DNA of 36,551 nucleotides from Chlamydiota bacterium (lineage in GTDB: Bacteria; Chlamydiota; Chlamydiia; Chlamydiales; Rhabdochlamydiaceae), in the NCBI GenBank assembly GCA_013288075.1, contig JABDCQ010000001.1, positions 75,828 through 112,378 of the forward strand, given 5' to 3'. Under the pieces are notes generated by a model, which saw only the letters and a program-made list of their open reading frames with translations, was not told the origin of the DNA and made no database searches. The position numbers and the translations under genes are program-made. Positions 1-7,550 of the stretch are shown one piece after another. Positions within the stretch are counted from its first letter, which is position 1. Each line of letters begins with the position of its first letter.

Positions 1-909
1 AATGGAGAAGGGAATTGGCATCGTCAATTAGCTACATTTTTGGTTAAGCTTCCTTTGCGCGCAGTGCGCAATATTCTCAATCTTCTTTATAACATCATTA
101 AAGAAATATTTTTTGCGATGTCGCATCCATTAAAAGCATTAAACCATTTAGCGCATTTAATTGTTTCGCTTATTTATGAATTATCCAAACCCGAAACATG
201 GTCAAAAATGGGGGCTGGAATGATGGGGGCAGGATGTGGTCAGGCTTTAGTTACAGGAAACCCTCTTTCTGTTATTGGATTGCTCGTGGGTTCTTTAATG
301 CTAAGCACAGGCTTATGTTTTGGCGCTTTAAAAGCAGCGTTTAATGCAGAAAAAGGCGAGAAATTAAGCAAAGCTAAAGCGCAGGCCCTCTCTCAATTAA
401 TGCAACTTCCAGAAAGTTTCCTTACCGGCTTTTTTATGGGACTTCTTGTAGGAGGAATTCAGCGCGCCGTTTATGAAAATAAAGCTGAAATGCACAAGCA
501 AGCTAATTATCAAAAAGCAAAACAATATACTGATGAATTTATGGAAGGCGATTCTGATGTTCAAATTAACATTGAGATAGAGATAGATGGGGCAGGTAAT
601 GTTGTTGTTAAACTGGAGTCTTTTTATCCTGATTATAATAGTCGCTATATTTTTCAATCAACCCTAAGTCCAGAGGGCGCTACATTCGAAGGTGGTTCTC
701 TTATTAGTGACGGACAAGTCTACGATCTGGGAGATTTCTGTGGGTTTGACTCTTGGGCCGACTTAGAGATCCAAAGTAGCTTTACGGAGCCCCTTATTCC
801 TACACTTCCTCAGGATGTAGCTTTTAGTAATAGCGGCGCTGTAATGGGAGCATTCCCTTCTCTCCTAGCTTCTAAAGAGTTGGCGTTGTTGCATAACATA
901 GAGAGATAA
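1..909 (+). CDS. Hypothetical membrane-associated protein, 3' part (5' end outside window)
   Basis: The reading frame is open to the left edge of the window, so this is the C-terminal part of a longer gene; the TTG at 40 is not a convincing start. The visible part has an amphipathic or hydrophobic N-terminal stretch. A Gly/Met-rich hydrophobic pair follows (about residues 58-95 counted from the TTG), then another hydrophobic segment near residues 125-142 (motif FLTGFFMGLLVGG). A polar, probably soluble C-terminal half of about 140 residues contains an acidic beta-like segment. The paired hydrophobic lobes resemble the layout of chlamydial membrane-inserted proteins, but I recognise no family. 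It is convergent with the permease at 1045-2286, and an inverted repeat lies between them. Confidence 0.8.
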   Translation, partial: NGEGNWHRQLATFLVKLPLRAVRNILNLLYNIIKEIFFAMSHPLKALNHLAHLIVSLIYELSKPETWSKMGAGMMGAGCGQALVTGNPLSVIGLLVGSLMLSTGLCFGALKAAFNAEKGEKLSKAKAQALSQLMQLPESFLTGFFMGLLVGGIQRAVYENKAEMHKQANYQKAKQYTDEFMEGDSDVQINIEIEIDGAGNVVVKLESFYPDYNSRYIFQSTLSPEGATFEGGSLISDGQVYDLGDFCGFDSWADLEIQSSFTEPLIPTLPQDVAFSNSGAVMGAFPSLLASKELALLHNIER

Positions 910-924
910 ATTTTTTCTCTTTTC

Positions 925-1032
925 TTCCTCTGTGGTTTTCTTGTCTCTGTGGTTTAATCTTTGGCTAACGCTTGTGTACTCAAGCGTTAGCCAAAGATTA
1001 AACCACAGAGGGAAGAAACCACAGAGAAGAGA
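925..1032. repeat. ACCACAGAG inverted repeat, copy A
   Basis: Left arm 928-974 and right arm 981-1026 form a long imperfect stem around a 6-base loop. The innermost part (AACGCTTG / CAAGCGTT) is perfect. Each arm carries two CTCTGTGGTTT words or their complement. The outer flank runs into a (GA)n tract near 1027-1045. It fills the gap between two convergent genes, so a bidirectional terminator role is plausible. Confidence 0.85.
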
Positions 1033-1044
1033 GAGAGAGAGAGA

Positions 1045-2286
1045 TTATACCCTCTTTGTTATACAACGCTTGGTGAGGAAGAAGAGGGAGAGGATGATGA
1101 GGATTGAGGCAAGGCTTGTGGCGATGGGGGAGATGTGGATGGGGAGGATTTCTGAGAATTGGAGGATGTTTAGGGTTGTCGAAACAAACCAGGCTGTAAA
1201 GTATCCTACTTGCTCAAAACGGGAGGGCTCAGATTTTCGCGCTTTTGAAAGCATATAGCCAATAATTAGAATGATACATAGATTAACTAACGAAGAGTCT
1301 GAGCTATTTAAAAGAAACTCAATAGAAAATAGATTAGAAACTAGAATAAAGATTGTTGTTAAGCCAAGGCCAAGAATGAGGTATTCTTTACGTCCAAGAA
1401 GCGCTTTAGGGGCTATCACTTCCCATCCTACAGACGCAGAGTAGACATTTGCGACATTTGCGCAAATAACAGAGAGAAAAATAAAGATAATAAGAGATAA
1501 GCGCAGCACCTCACTCGAAGTACCAAGCACAAGCGCTTCATTAATTTCAAAAGCCCCTGTAATGATCGATCCCAAATATAACCCTAGTAAGGCAATAGCT
1601 AAACTCACTAACTGAATGACTGTTAAAGCTTTTATAGATGTATGAAGGGATTTACTGTGCCTAAAAAAAGTGGGCAGATCTGAGGTGATTCCTAGATTTG
1701 TGATTAATACAAGGGTAAGACCTGCTAAGGATAATCCGGCTGTTGTGATTTCGGGTAATTTAAAAGGGATAATAAAAATCACAGCAATAAAAGCGGCTAT
1801 AAGAAAAGGAAAAACAAAAGAAGCTAGCTTCTTTAATAGAGTGACCCCTTCCATACAAAGAAAGGTGCTAACAATTCCTACAAAGACACTTATTTGGGTG
1901 AATTTATCGATGCTGGGGTTTTCTTCGATGAGTAAAAGATGCGTAAGCGTTTTACTTGCAGCTGTTGTTTGCGCAATAAACCAAGCTAAAGTAGAAATTA
2001 AAAGAAAGGCTCCAATAAAATATCCGCCCATATTTCCTAGGTAGACTTTGGCGATATCTAAGGTGCTTTGCCTTTTTTCATAGCTCATCATAATAATGGC
2101 TAAACGGATAAACCAGGCAATGGCATTTCCTACAATAATTGTAAGGATAGCCCCATAAAAACTGTTCTGCTCTAAAACAAGAATGCTTGTTGCTAAAATG
2201 GGAAGGCTTGTCCAGCCGCTTAGTTGAATAGCGGAAAGCTGCCAAACAGACTGATTCGTATCAGGGAGTTCTACGTGTTTTGCCAT
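1045..2286 (-). CDS. NCS1-like / APC-superfamily permease, paralogue 1
   Basis: This 413-residue polytopic inner-membrane protein has about 12 hydrophobic segments. The general pattern is that of the permeases for cytosine, purines, allantoin and related compounds (NCS1, LeuT fold). The N-terminal segment (WQLSAIQLSGWTSLPILATS) occupies the place of the usual first helix, followed by a GNAIAWFI-type second helix. It starts 3 bases after the stop of paralogue 2, so the two are very likely co-transcribed. It is the most divergent of three paralogues in this window: it lacks the HRPRxxEK and IEETTWxIK motifs that the other two share. The substrate cannot be read from sequence; nucleobases or a small cation are possible. 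A more distant APC-superfamily role is also possible. Confidence 0.7.
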   Translation of the reverse strand: MAKHVELPDTNQSVWQLSAIQLSGWTSLPILATSILVLEQNSFYGAILTIIVGNAIAWFIRLAIIMMSYEKRQSTLDIAKVYLGNMGGYFIGAFLLISTLAWFIAQTTAASKTLTHLLLIEENPSIDKFTQISVFVGIVSTFLCMEGVTLLKKLASFVFPFLIAAFIAVIFIIPFKLPEITTAGLSLAGLTLVLITNLGITSDLPTFFRHSKSLHTSIKALTVIQLVSLAIALLGLYLGSIITGAFEINEALVLGTSSEVLRLSLIIFIFLSVICANVANVYSASVGWEVIAPKALLGRKEYLILGLGLTTIFILVSNLFSIEFLLNSSDSSLVNLCIILIIGYMLSKARKSEPSRFEQVGYFTAWFVSTTLNILQFSEILPIHISPIATSLASILIILSLFFLTKRCITKRV

Positions 2287-2289
2287 CTT

Positions 2290-3516
2290 TTAAGCCTTGA
2301 TTCTTAGTTTTGTTTTTATTGCCCAAGTTGTCTCTTCAATAAAAACAACACTCATGAAAAAGAGGACGCTAGCTCCGACGCCACTTAATAAAGACTCAAA
2401 ATTTTCTGAGGGCCCTCTACTTTCATAAATGGTTGCTACTACGCACCCAAAAATCCAAGCGGCTAAATTCAAGGTTTTCTCAAAGGGCCTTGGCCTATGT
2501 TGAAGAGTTATGCGCATAAGGTGCGCCATGAGTAAAACAGCACCTAGAGAGGCCATGTAACAATTCGTGAGCCTTTCGAAAAAAAGAACAGGAGAAGAGA
2601 TCTGTAAAAAAGTATAGGTTAGCGTTCCTAAAAGTCCAATAATGGCATAGCCTTTAGCCCCTCCAAATTTAGGAACAATAGTTTGCCAACAAGCAGAAGC
2701 AAAAAAGATGTTTAGCAAGTTAGAGCAAGCCAAAGTCATTAGAATATAAATAGTTATAAGAACTAGCTGAAACCCGGTCCATAAATGGGGGTTCGAGAGC
2801 TTTATCCAAATAGTAGAAATTTCAAAAATGGATATAAGTAAAATGCTTAACGTTAATCCTAAATAAGAATGAGCTCTTGAGCGAGAGTGCTGAAAAATGG
2901 TCGGGAAGTTAATGAATCCTGGAAGAAGAAGGAGGATGGTAGAGAGCACTGCCCCAAAAGAAGGGCGCCATTTTTCTGTAAATATTATAGAGTAATCCGC
3001 TTTAATAATTTCATAAAGATAAAAGCAAATAAAAAGAGGTAAACAAATCACTGTGATGTTTTTGAATAAGCGTATTCCTCCGGTAGCAAAGAGAGCTGAG
3101 AGAACTCCCAAAGAAGCGCCTAAGCGCAGATAGATATCTTTTGACCAGCTAGTATGAAAATCAAAAAAATGATCGAGTGTTGTAAGGGATGTATTGATTT
3201 GAAGAGCATACCAATTCATAAAAGCAAGAATTAAAACTAAAGCAACAATAGCTGTGCCAAAGTGACCTAGATACCCTTTTATATTTTCAATAGCATTAAG
3301 ATGCGTTTTTTGAGCCATAGAAATAATTGCTATAGCTATGATCCATAAAATAAGATTTCCTATAAGAATAGATAAAATGGCTGAGGCTGCGCCATATTTT
3401 TTTGCAAGCACATCTCCTACTAGAACAAGAGGTAAACTTAAAGAGACAGTGGGGATGCTAGCTAGTTCAAAAAAATTTAATTTTTCCTGAGCTTGTGGGG
3501 GAGTTCTACCACTCAT
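2290..3516 (-). CDS. NCS1-like / APC-superfamily permease, paralogue 2
   Basis: This 408-residue polytopic membrane protein is the first gene of a two-gene minus-strand operon with the permease at 1045-2286. Its ATG follows an AAAGGA ribosome-binding site at about 8 bases. Visible motifs are IGNLILWII near residue 55, NAIENIKGYLG near residue 75, a cytoplasmic HRPRPFEK motif near residue 341 and IEETTWAIK at the C-terminus. The last three are nearly identical in the third paralogue at 5060-6250, so these two are the closer pair. The family is probably NCS1-like cytosine/purine transport, judged from overall layout. The substrate is not established and could be a nucleobase, thiamine-like compound or amino acid. 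Confidence 0.7.
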   Translation of the reverse strand: MSGRTPPQAQEKLNFFELASIPTVSLSLPLVLVGDVLAKKYGAASAILSILIGNLILWIIAIAIISMAQKTHLNAIENIKGYLGHFGTAIVALVLILAFMNWYALQINTSLTTLDHFFDFHTSWSKDIYLRLGASLGVLSALFATGGIRLFKNITVICLPLFICFYLYEIIKADYSIIFTEKWRPSFGAVLSTILLLLPGFINFPTIFQHSRSRAHSYLGLTLSILLISIFEISTIWIKLSNPHLWTGFQLVLITIYILMTLACSNLLNIFFASACWQTIVPKFGGAKGYAIIGLLGTLTYTFLQISSPVLFFERLTNCYMASLGAVLLMAHLMRITLQHRPRPFEKTLNLAAWIFGCVVATIYESRGPSENFESLLSGVGASVLFFMSVVFIEETTWAIKTKLRIKA

Positions 3517-3608
3517 AAAAAAGATCCTTTTTTTCCTTATAACCTGAAGCTGGAATTTCTTTGCTAGAACCTTTTTTCGAAGGGCTCTCCTTGCTGTAAA
3601 ATAATTAT

Positions 3609-3637
3609 TTGACTTTTAATTGATTTAGTTATATTAT
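3609..3637 (+). promoter_or_regulatory. Sigma70/66-type promoter for the 3680 gene
   Basis: A -35 box TTGACT (3609-3614) is separated by exactly 17 bases from a -10 box TATTAT (3632-3637). It points at the GTG of the small gene at 3680, about 36 bases after the predicted transcription start. Confidence 0.6.
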
Positions 3638-3679
3638 TGTCATTAAGCGGTATTAGCTTTAGTATAAAAGGAGAATAAA

Positions 3680-3871
3680 GTGAGTGATAAAAAAACATTA
3701 AAAGCCTTTAAGCTCTATGGTCTTATAGGCAAATCTCTTTGTGCGTCGGCAGGAGGGATTGTAGGTTTTATTTTAGGGGGGCCTTTGCTTGCGATTCCAG
3801 GAGTTCTCTTGGGAGGCATGGGGTCACATTTTCTAGAAAGGAGTGTAAGTTACACTTCGTCAAAACAATAA
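3680..3871 (+). CDS. Small glycine-rich membrane protein
   Basis: This 63-residue protein starts with GTG behind a strong AAAGGAG ribosome-binding site (3667-3673, spacing 6) and a good promoter. Residues about 20-48 form one hydrophobic stretch rich in glycine (GGIVGFILGG then LLGGMG), like a glycine-zipper membrane segment. Short charged N- and C-terminal tails flank it. Function is unknown. The gene directly precedes the hypothetical gene at 3910 on the same strand (38 bases), so the pair is probably one transcript. Confidence 0.7.
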   Translation: MSDKKTLKAFKLYGLIGKSLCASAGGIVGFILGGPLLAIPGVLLGGMGSHFLERSVSYTSSKQ

Positions 3872-3909
3872 AATTATCCACATCATAATTAAAATAGGTA
3901 CTTAAGTTT

Positions 3910-5076
3910 ATGCATTTACTTAGTAATTTATTACCTTATGAGAAAAATAAGAAGAAAAATAAAGACCTTCAAATCGCTCTTTATGAATATCAATCTCTTT
4001 TGGCTGCGGCGTTAGAAGCGAGCAAAGCCTTAGAGGTGGTAGACTTAGAAAAATTTGATGCTCTTGTAGGAGAAAATGCATGCCAAATACGCGCTATTTG
4101 GATTTCTCTGATCACATCCAAAGCTCTTATCAATATCGAGTGTTTTAAGGCTCGTATCCATCGTTCTATTAAGCATTTAGAATTTGTTTTAGAGTCTAAA
4201 AAAATGCAGGAATGGATGAGAAGCGGTATTGACTTAGAAGAAGTATTAAAAGAAGAGAAAATGGATGTTTCTTTAAGCGAGGAAGAGTTGTTTGGTGTGC
4301 AATCTTTTATTCTTACAGAAATGAAAGAGGTGAAGAGAGAAGAAGACAAAATGTCATCTTTATTTCGCATGGAAAGTACAGCAATAAAAAAGTATAAAAA
4401 ATTTGGAGAAGTTTCCACTTCTTTTGCGCGTCATCTTGCTAATAAGCTTAAAGAAGACGTATCAAAAAGTTCTGTAACATTTGTTAGAAATAGAGCTCTT
4501 ACTTTAGAAGACGCTTCTTTAATTAATATGACTTCAGAAGATTTTACAATTGAGCATCATTCTTTATCTTGCATTCCTTTATTTTCCTCTTCTAAAACTA
4601 TTTTGAAGACAGCCCTTGCAGAGAAAATTCCTCTTATTCTTCATATTAAATTTCTGAAAGAGGAAGAAGAAGGATATATTGTAACAGAAGAAGAATATGT
4701 ATGTTATAAAAGTAATCATAATGGATCATCTTTCCAATATGAAGAAACAACAGAAGAATTAAATAATGATACCCCTGCATTTGTTATTCAAGGCGTTGTG
4801 AATATGAATGCCCTTTCTAGAGAAGAATGGAAGCGTAATATGAATAATAGATCCATTGAAGAAGTTTTTTTAGCTTGTGCAGCAGATCATAAGCAATATC
4901 CGGATGCTTCTGTGGACCGTTTAAAAGACCCTGAGTATCAGGAATTTAAGAAAATCGCTAAAGAAGAAGGCTTTTCTAGTGAGAACTCAAGAACTTTTTT
5001 CATTCAACATGTTTATGCAGCGCGCGCAGGGAACTTAATTCAATCAACATCTTTAGAAACTATTTCTTGCAGTTAA
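3910..5076 (+). CDS. Hypothetical protein, charged and helical
   Basis: This 388-residue protein has no signal peptide and no obvious membrane segment. The first about 170 residues are rich in Glu, Lys and Leu with helical, possibly coiled-coil character. The second half is mixed and ends in a serine/cysteine tail. No catalytic motif was recognised. The ribosome-binding site is weak (AGG about 12 bases upstream), so the start is uncertain. Its last 17 bases overlap the 3' end of the convergent permease gene at 5060-6250. It could be a lineage-specific cytosolic or secreted protein; no function is proposed. Confidence 0.75.
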   Translation: MHLLSNLLPYEKNKKKNKDLQIALYEYQSLLAAALEASKALEVVDLEKFDALVGENACQIRAIWISLITSKALINIECFKARIHRSIKHLEFVLESKKMQEWMRSGIDLEEVLKEEKMDVSLSEEELFGVQSFILTEMKEVKREEDKMSSLFRMESTAIKKYKKFGEVSTSFARHLANKLKEDVSKSSVTFVRNRALTLEDASLINMTSEDFTIEHHSLSCIPLFSSSKTILKTALAEKIPLILHIKFLKEEEEGYIVTEEEYVCYKSNHNGSSFQYEETTEELNNDTPAFVIQGVVNMNALSREEWKRNMNNRSIEEVFLACAADHKQYPDASVDRLKDPEYQEFKKIAKEEGFSSENSRTFFIQHVYAARAGNLIQSTSLETISCS

Positions 5077-6250
5077 ACATTAATGCTTTAATAGACCAAG
5101 TAGTTTCTTCAATAAAAAGAATGCATAAAAAAATAAGAATACTTGCACAAGGTCCTGCTATAAGAGAATCTTCGGGATGAGAAGGAAGTTGGATTGCGGT
5201 AAAAATTGCGGCTAAACATCCTACTAGCCAAGAAAGGCTGCTCCATGTTTTTTCAAGGGCGCGGGGTCTATGTTTTACAATCACTTTCATCAAAAAATCA
5301 ATAAGCAACACAACACCTAAGCTTGCAATAAAGCTAGAGGCAATGATTTCTAAAAAGGCTAGAGGAAAGGAAAAATACAGCAAGATATAAGTAAGCGTTC
5401 CAAGTAGTCCTACAACAACATATTCTTTGGCGTTTTTATGGCGAGGAAAAATAGACTCCCAAGCAACGGATGCAGCATAAATATTGACTAAGTTAATGCA
5501 TAGAAAAGAGAGAAGAACAAACCCCATGGCAAGTCCTTTAGTTCCTAAGGAAAAAATCTTTTCCGGCGTATCAATACCGAGTAAAATGGTGAAAGCTTGG
5601 AAAAATATATGGATGATCATAATGAGAGATAATCCCAAAATAGCGTCTGCTTTAGAAGCTGCATGACGAAAAAATGTAGGTAAATTCACAACCCCTGGTA
5701 GCCAAACAAGAATCACTGTTAGAATAGCGGAAAAAGAAAAGCTTAAAGGCTGACTAAATAAAGCGTGGCTTTTAGCAATGACAAGGCTATAGATAACAAA
5801 ACAAAGAAGCAGGGGAAGCCCAAAGACGCAAATTCTTTTGATTAAGTTAATCCCTCCAAAACTAAGAAGCGCTACAATGCCTCCTAAAATAATCCCCAAA
5901 GTCCATGGATCGTATTCCAAAATGGGAATAAGAGCACCTGCCGCCCCCTTAATTTGAAGGGCGTACCAAATAAGAAGTGCACATATGAGGACTAATGCAG
6001 CAGCTATTCCTGCTTTTTTCCCCAGATAGTTTTTAATATTTTCAATAGCGTGGGCTTTGCCCTCAGTCATCGAAATGATCCCAAGCCCAATCATCCAAAG
6101 AATAAAATTCCCTATGCAAATAGAGGTAAAAGCAGCACCTGGCCCATATTCCTTAGCAAGGCTTCCTCCCACGATCATAGCAGGCAGCCCAAGCGCCGAT
6201 CCCAAAATGCTCCCTAATTCCCAAAAACGCTGATTCCGAATGACTTTCAT
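5060..6250 (-). CDS. NCS1-like / APC-superfamily permease, paralogue 3
   Basis: This 396-residue polytopic inner-membrane protein is closely related to the permease at 2290-3516. Both carry IGNxILWxI, HAIENIKNYLG or a close variant, HRPRxxEK and a C-terminal IEETTW(A/S)IK motif. The gene lies 17 bases downstream of the lysine-rich small protein gene and may share its transcript. Its 3' end overlaps the convergent hypothetical gene by 17 bases, which is unusual and excludes a separate intergenic terminator. Substrate is unknown. Three copies within 5.2 kb suggest tandem duplication followed by insertion of the 3680-5076 gene pair, or strand rearrangement. Confidence 0.7.
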   Translation of the reverse strand: MKVIRNQRFWELGSILGSALGLPAMIVGGSLAKEYGPGAAFTSICIGNFILWMIGLGIISMTEGKAHAIENIKNYLGKKAGIAAALVLICALLIWYALQIKGAAGALIPILEYDPWTLGIILGGIVALLSFGGINLIKRICVFGLPLLLCFVIYSLVIAKSHALFSQPLSFSFSAILTVILVWLPGVVNLPTFFRHAASKADAILGLSLIMIIHIFFQAFTILLGIDTPEKIFSLGTKGLAMGFVLLSFLCINLVNIYAASVAWESIFPRHKNAKEYVVVGLLGTLTYILLYFSFPLAFLEIIASSFIASLGVVLLIDFLMKVIVKHRPRALEKTWSSLSWLVGCLAAIFTAIQLPSHPEDSLIAGPCASILIFLCILFIEETTWSIKALMFNCKK

Positions 6251-6267
6251 GATTTTTTACTCAATGC

Positions 6268-6576
6268 TTAAACTTTGGATTTTAAGAGGCGTTTTTTCTC
6301 GGCTGCTGTAGGTTTCTTTTTGAGTTTTGAGACGAATTTTAAAAAGATGGTCAGGAGCCTTGTGGATTTTTTAGGGGATTTTGAAAGCTTTTTCTTTTGT
6401 AGGTTTTTTTCTTTTTGCTTTTGACTATCCATGCTTACAGCACTAGGCTTTCCAATCCCTTTAATCTTTTTAGGGATTTTCTGCATTTTAGTTTTGGTGC
6501 GTGCAGCAGCTCTATTGACTAATGGAACTCTAGCAGGAGCTGCGCTATTTCTTTTTGGGCGTATGATGGAAACCAT
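6268..6576 (-). CDS. Small lysine/arginine-rich basic protein
   Basis: The 102-residue protein begins at the ATG at 6576, which has a GAGG ribosome-binding site about 9 bases upstream; the in-frame TTG at 6612 lacks this. About a third of the residues are Lys or Arg (33 by my count) and only a few are acidic. The tail is a run of KK/KKK clusters separated by Ser, Pro and Ala. This composition resembles histone H1-like and chlamydial Hc-type DNA-binding proteins, but the repeats of Hc2 are absent and I cannot assign it. A ribosome-associated or nucleic-acid-binding role is inferred from charge only. It sits just upstream of permease paralogue 3. A 62-codon open frame on the opposite strand is its shadow. 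Confidence 0.6.
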   Translation of the reverse strand: MVSIIRPKRNSAAPARVPLVNRAAARTKTKMQKIPKKIKGIGKPSAVSMDSQKQKEKNLQKKKLSKSPKKSTRLLTIFLKFVSKLKKKPTAAEKKRLLKSKV

Positions 6577-6696
6577 TTTTATTGTCCTCTTCTTGTTTTC
6601 CTCATACATCAATTGCTAATTGCTGTTAAATGTTTTCTTGTTTTTTATTAGACATCCTGCGTAACTCGCTTGTTTTGAAAAAGAATGAAGGATTTC

Positions 6697-6897
6697 TTCT
6701 TGAGGCTCAAAGAGCCGGCTTATTAATAGCGAGAGCGCCGTAAGGCCTGGGTAAATAATACATTAGAAATTGAGCCACAACGTGGCGACTTAATACTTAA
6801 CTTTAAGTCGCCACGTTGTGGCTCAATTTCTAATGTTATTTACCCAGGCCTTACGGCGCTCTCGCTATTAATAAGCCGGCTCTTTGAGCCTCAAGAA
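6697..6897. repeat. 200-bp near-perfect palindrome
   Basis: Left arm 6697-6793 and right arm 6803-6897 are exact reverse complements over about 95 bases, apart from a 2-base TA insertion in the left arm. The loop is 9 bases. It occupies most of the 447-base gap between the genes at 6268-6576 and 7024-7431. No open frame in it looks like a gene. It could be a MITE-like element, a structured RNA or an inverted duplication. Confidence 0.9.
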
Positions 6898-6958
6898 AAG
6901 CAAAGTTCCCAAAAGATTGCCTTCAGTACGAAAAAGAAAAAAGTCCCACTCCAAATAA

Positions 6959-7004
6959 CCTTAAAACTTTAGTCAAAATCATGAGTTTTATCCAGCTTTT
7001 GAAG
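6959..7004. repeat. Dispersed 45-bp repeat, copy 1
   Basis: This segment begins CCTTAAAAC and ends CTTTTGAAG, with CAAAATCATGAGTTT in its middle. It recurs almost base for base at 34171-34215 in the same orientation. Outside these bounds the two sites differ. It lies just downstream of the minus-strand gene at 7024-7431. Confidence 0.8.
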
Positions 7005-7023
7005 ATAACGGTTGATACACTTT

Positions 7024-7431
7024 TTAAATTAAATCAAATTTCCAACTTGAAAATGCATATCTGTTATCGTTACCAAAATAATTGGGAGGATTTTGATGGC
7101 CTTGCCATAGTTTTTGGGGCATTTCAGCTAAAGACGAAAGGGCATAACAAGCAGAATTGTAGCTACTTGTTAAACCGGTTGTAAGAATGATCCCTTGAGT
7201 AATTCCGAGCATGGTTGTGGGCAACTCGGCGATTGCAATCCCTCCATGCACTACGGTTTGGAAACTATATAAAAAAGGAGCTGCAATGGCTGTTACACGA
7301 GCATGAAGTCCTTTATATTGAGAAAGTTGGTGGTCGGGATTAAAAGCAGCCTCTTCAAGACAATATGCTGGACATAGAGCCCGCGCGAATGTCTTTCCAA
7401 GAATTTGAGAATAAGTTAGTGATGCTTGCAT
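7024..7431 (-). CDS. Small hypothetical protein
   Basis: The protein is 135 residues from the ATG at 7431; a TTG at 7446 would add five residues. The middle holds a moderately hydrophobic stretch (residues about 45-90, with AIAAPFLYSF and TTMLGITQGI), possibly one or two membrane passes or an amphipathic hairpin. The C-terminus is polar and aromatic. No family was recognised. There is no ribosome-binding site. A perfect TATAAT ends 6 bases before the ATG, so if that box is used the transcript would be leaderless. The gene is bounded by repeats downstream and the efflux operon upstream. Confidence 0.65.
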   Translation of the reverse strand: MQASLTYSQILGKTFARALCPAYCLEEAAFNPDHQLSQYKGLHARVTAIAAPFLYSFQTVVHGGIAIAELPTTMLGITQGIILTTGLTSSYNSACYALSSLAEMPQKLWQGHQNPPNYFGNDNRYAFSSWKFDLI

Positions 7432-7437
7432 TTTGCT

Positions 7438-7468
7438 ATTATACAAGAGCGCTCAATTGAATACGCAA
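7438..7468 (-). promoter_or_regulatory. Putative promoter giving a leaderless transcript
   Basis: Read on the minus strand, TATAAT occupies 7443-7438 and the ATG begins at 7431, leaving 6 bases between. The best -35 is TTGCGT at 7468-7463 with a long 19-base spacer, so the promoter call rests mainly on the perfect -10 box. Confidence 0.35.
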
Positions 7469-7492
7469 AGAAAGCAACATTCAAAATATGAT

Positions 7493-7521
7493 TTGATATT
7501 TAAATCCTTGTCAATTATTTA
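7493..7521 (+). promoter_or_regulatory. Putative promoter of the first efflux operon
   Basis: TTGATA (7493-7498) and TATTTA (7516-7521) are separated by exactly 17 bases and lie 30 bases upstream of the GTG at 7551. Confidence 0.4.
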
Positions 7522-7550
7522 TTAAAAAAAGTTTTTGACATGAAGGGAAT

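Noticed and set aside
932-1258. Plus-strand open frame of 108 codons
   Set aside because: It runs through inverted repeat copy A and the antisense of the permease 3' end; composition is low-complexity and no ribosome-binding site is present.
6431-6619. Plus-strand 62-codon hydrophobic frame
   Set aside because: It is antisense to the lysine-rich gene; Lys codons read backwards give Phe/Leu, which explains the apparent membrane segment.
6981-7184. Plus-strand 67-codon frame
   Set aside because: It begins inside the dispersed repeat and is antisense to the 7024-7431 gene, with no start signal.
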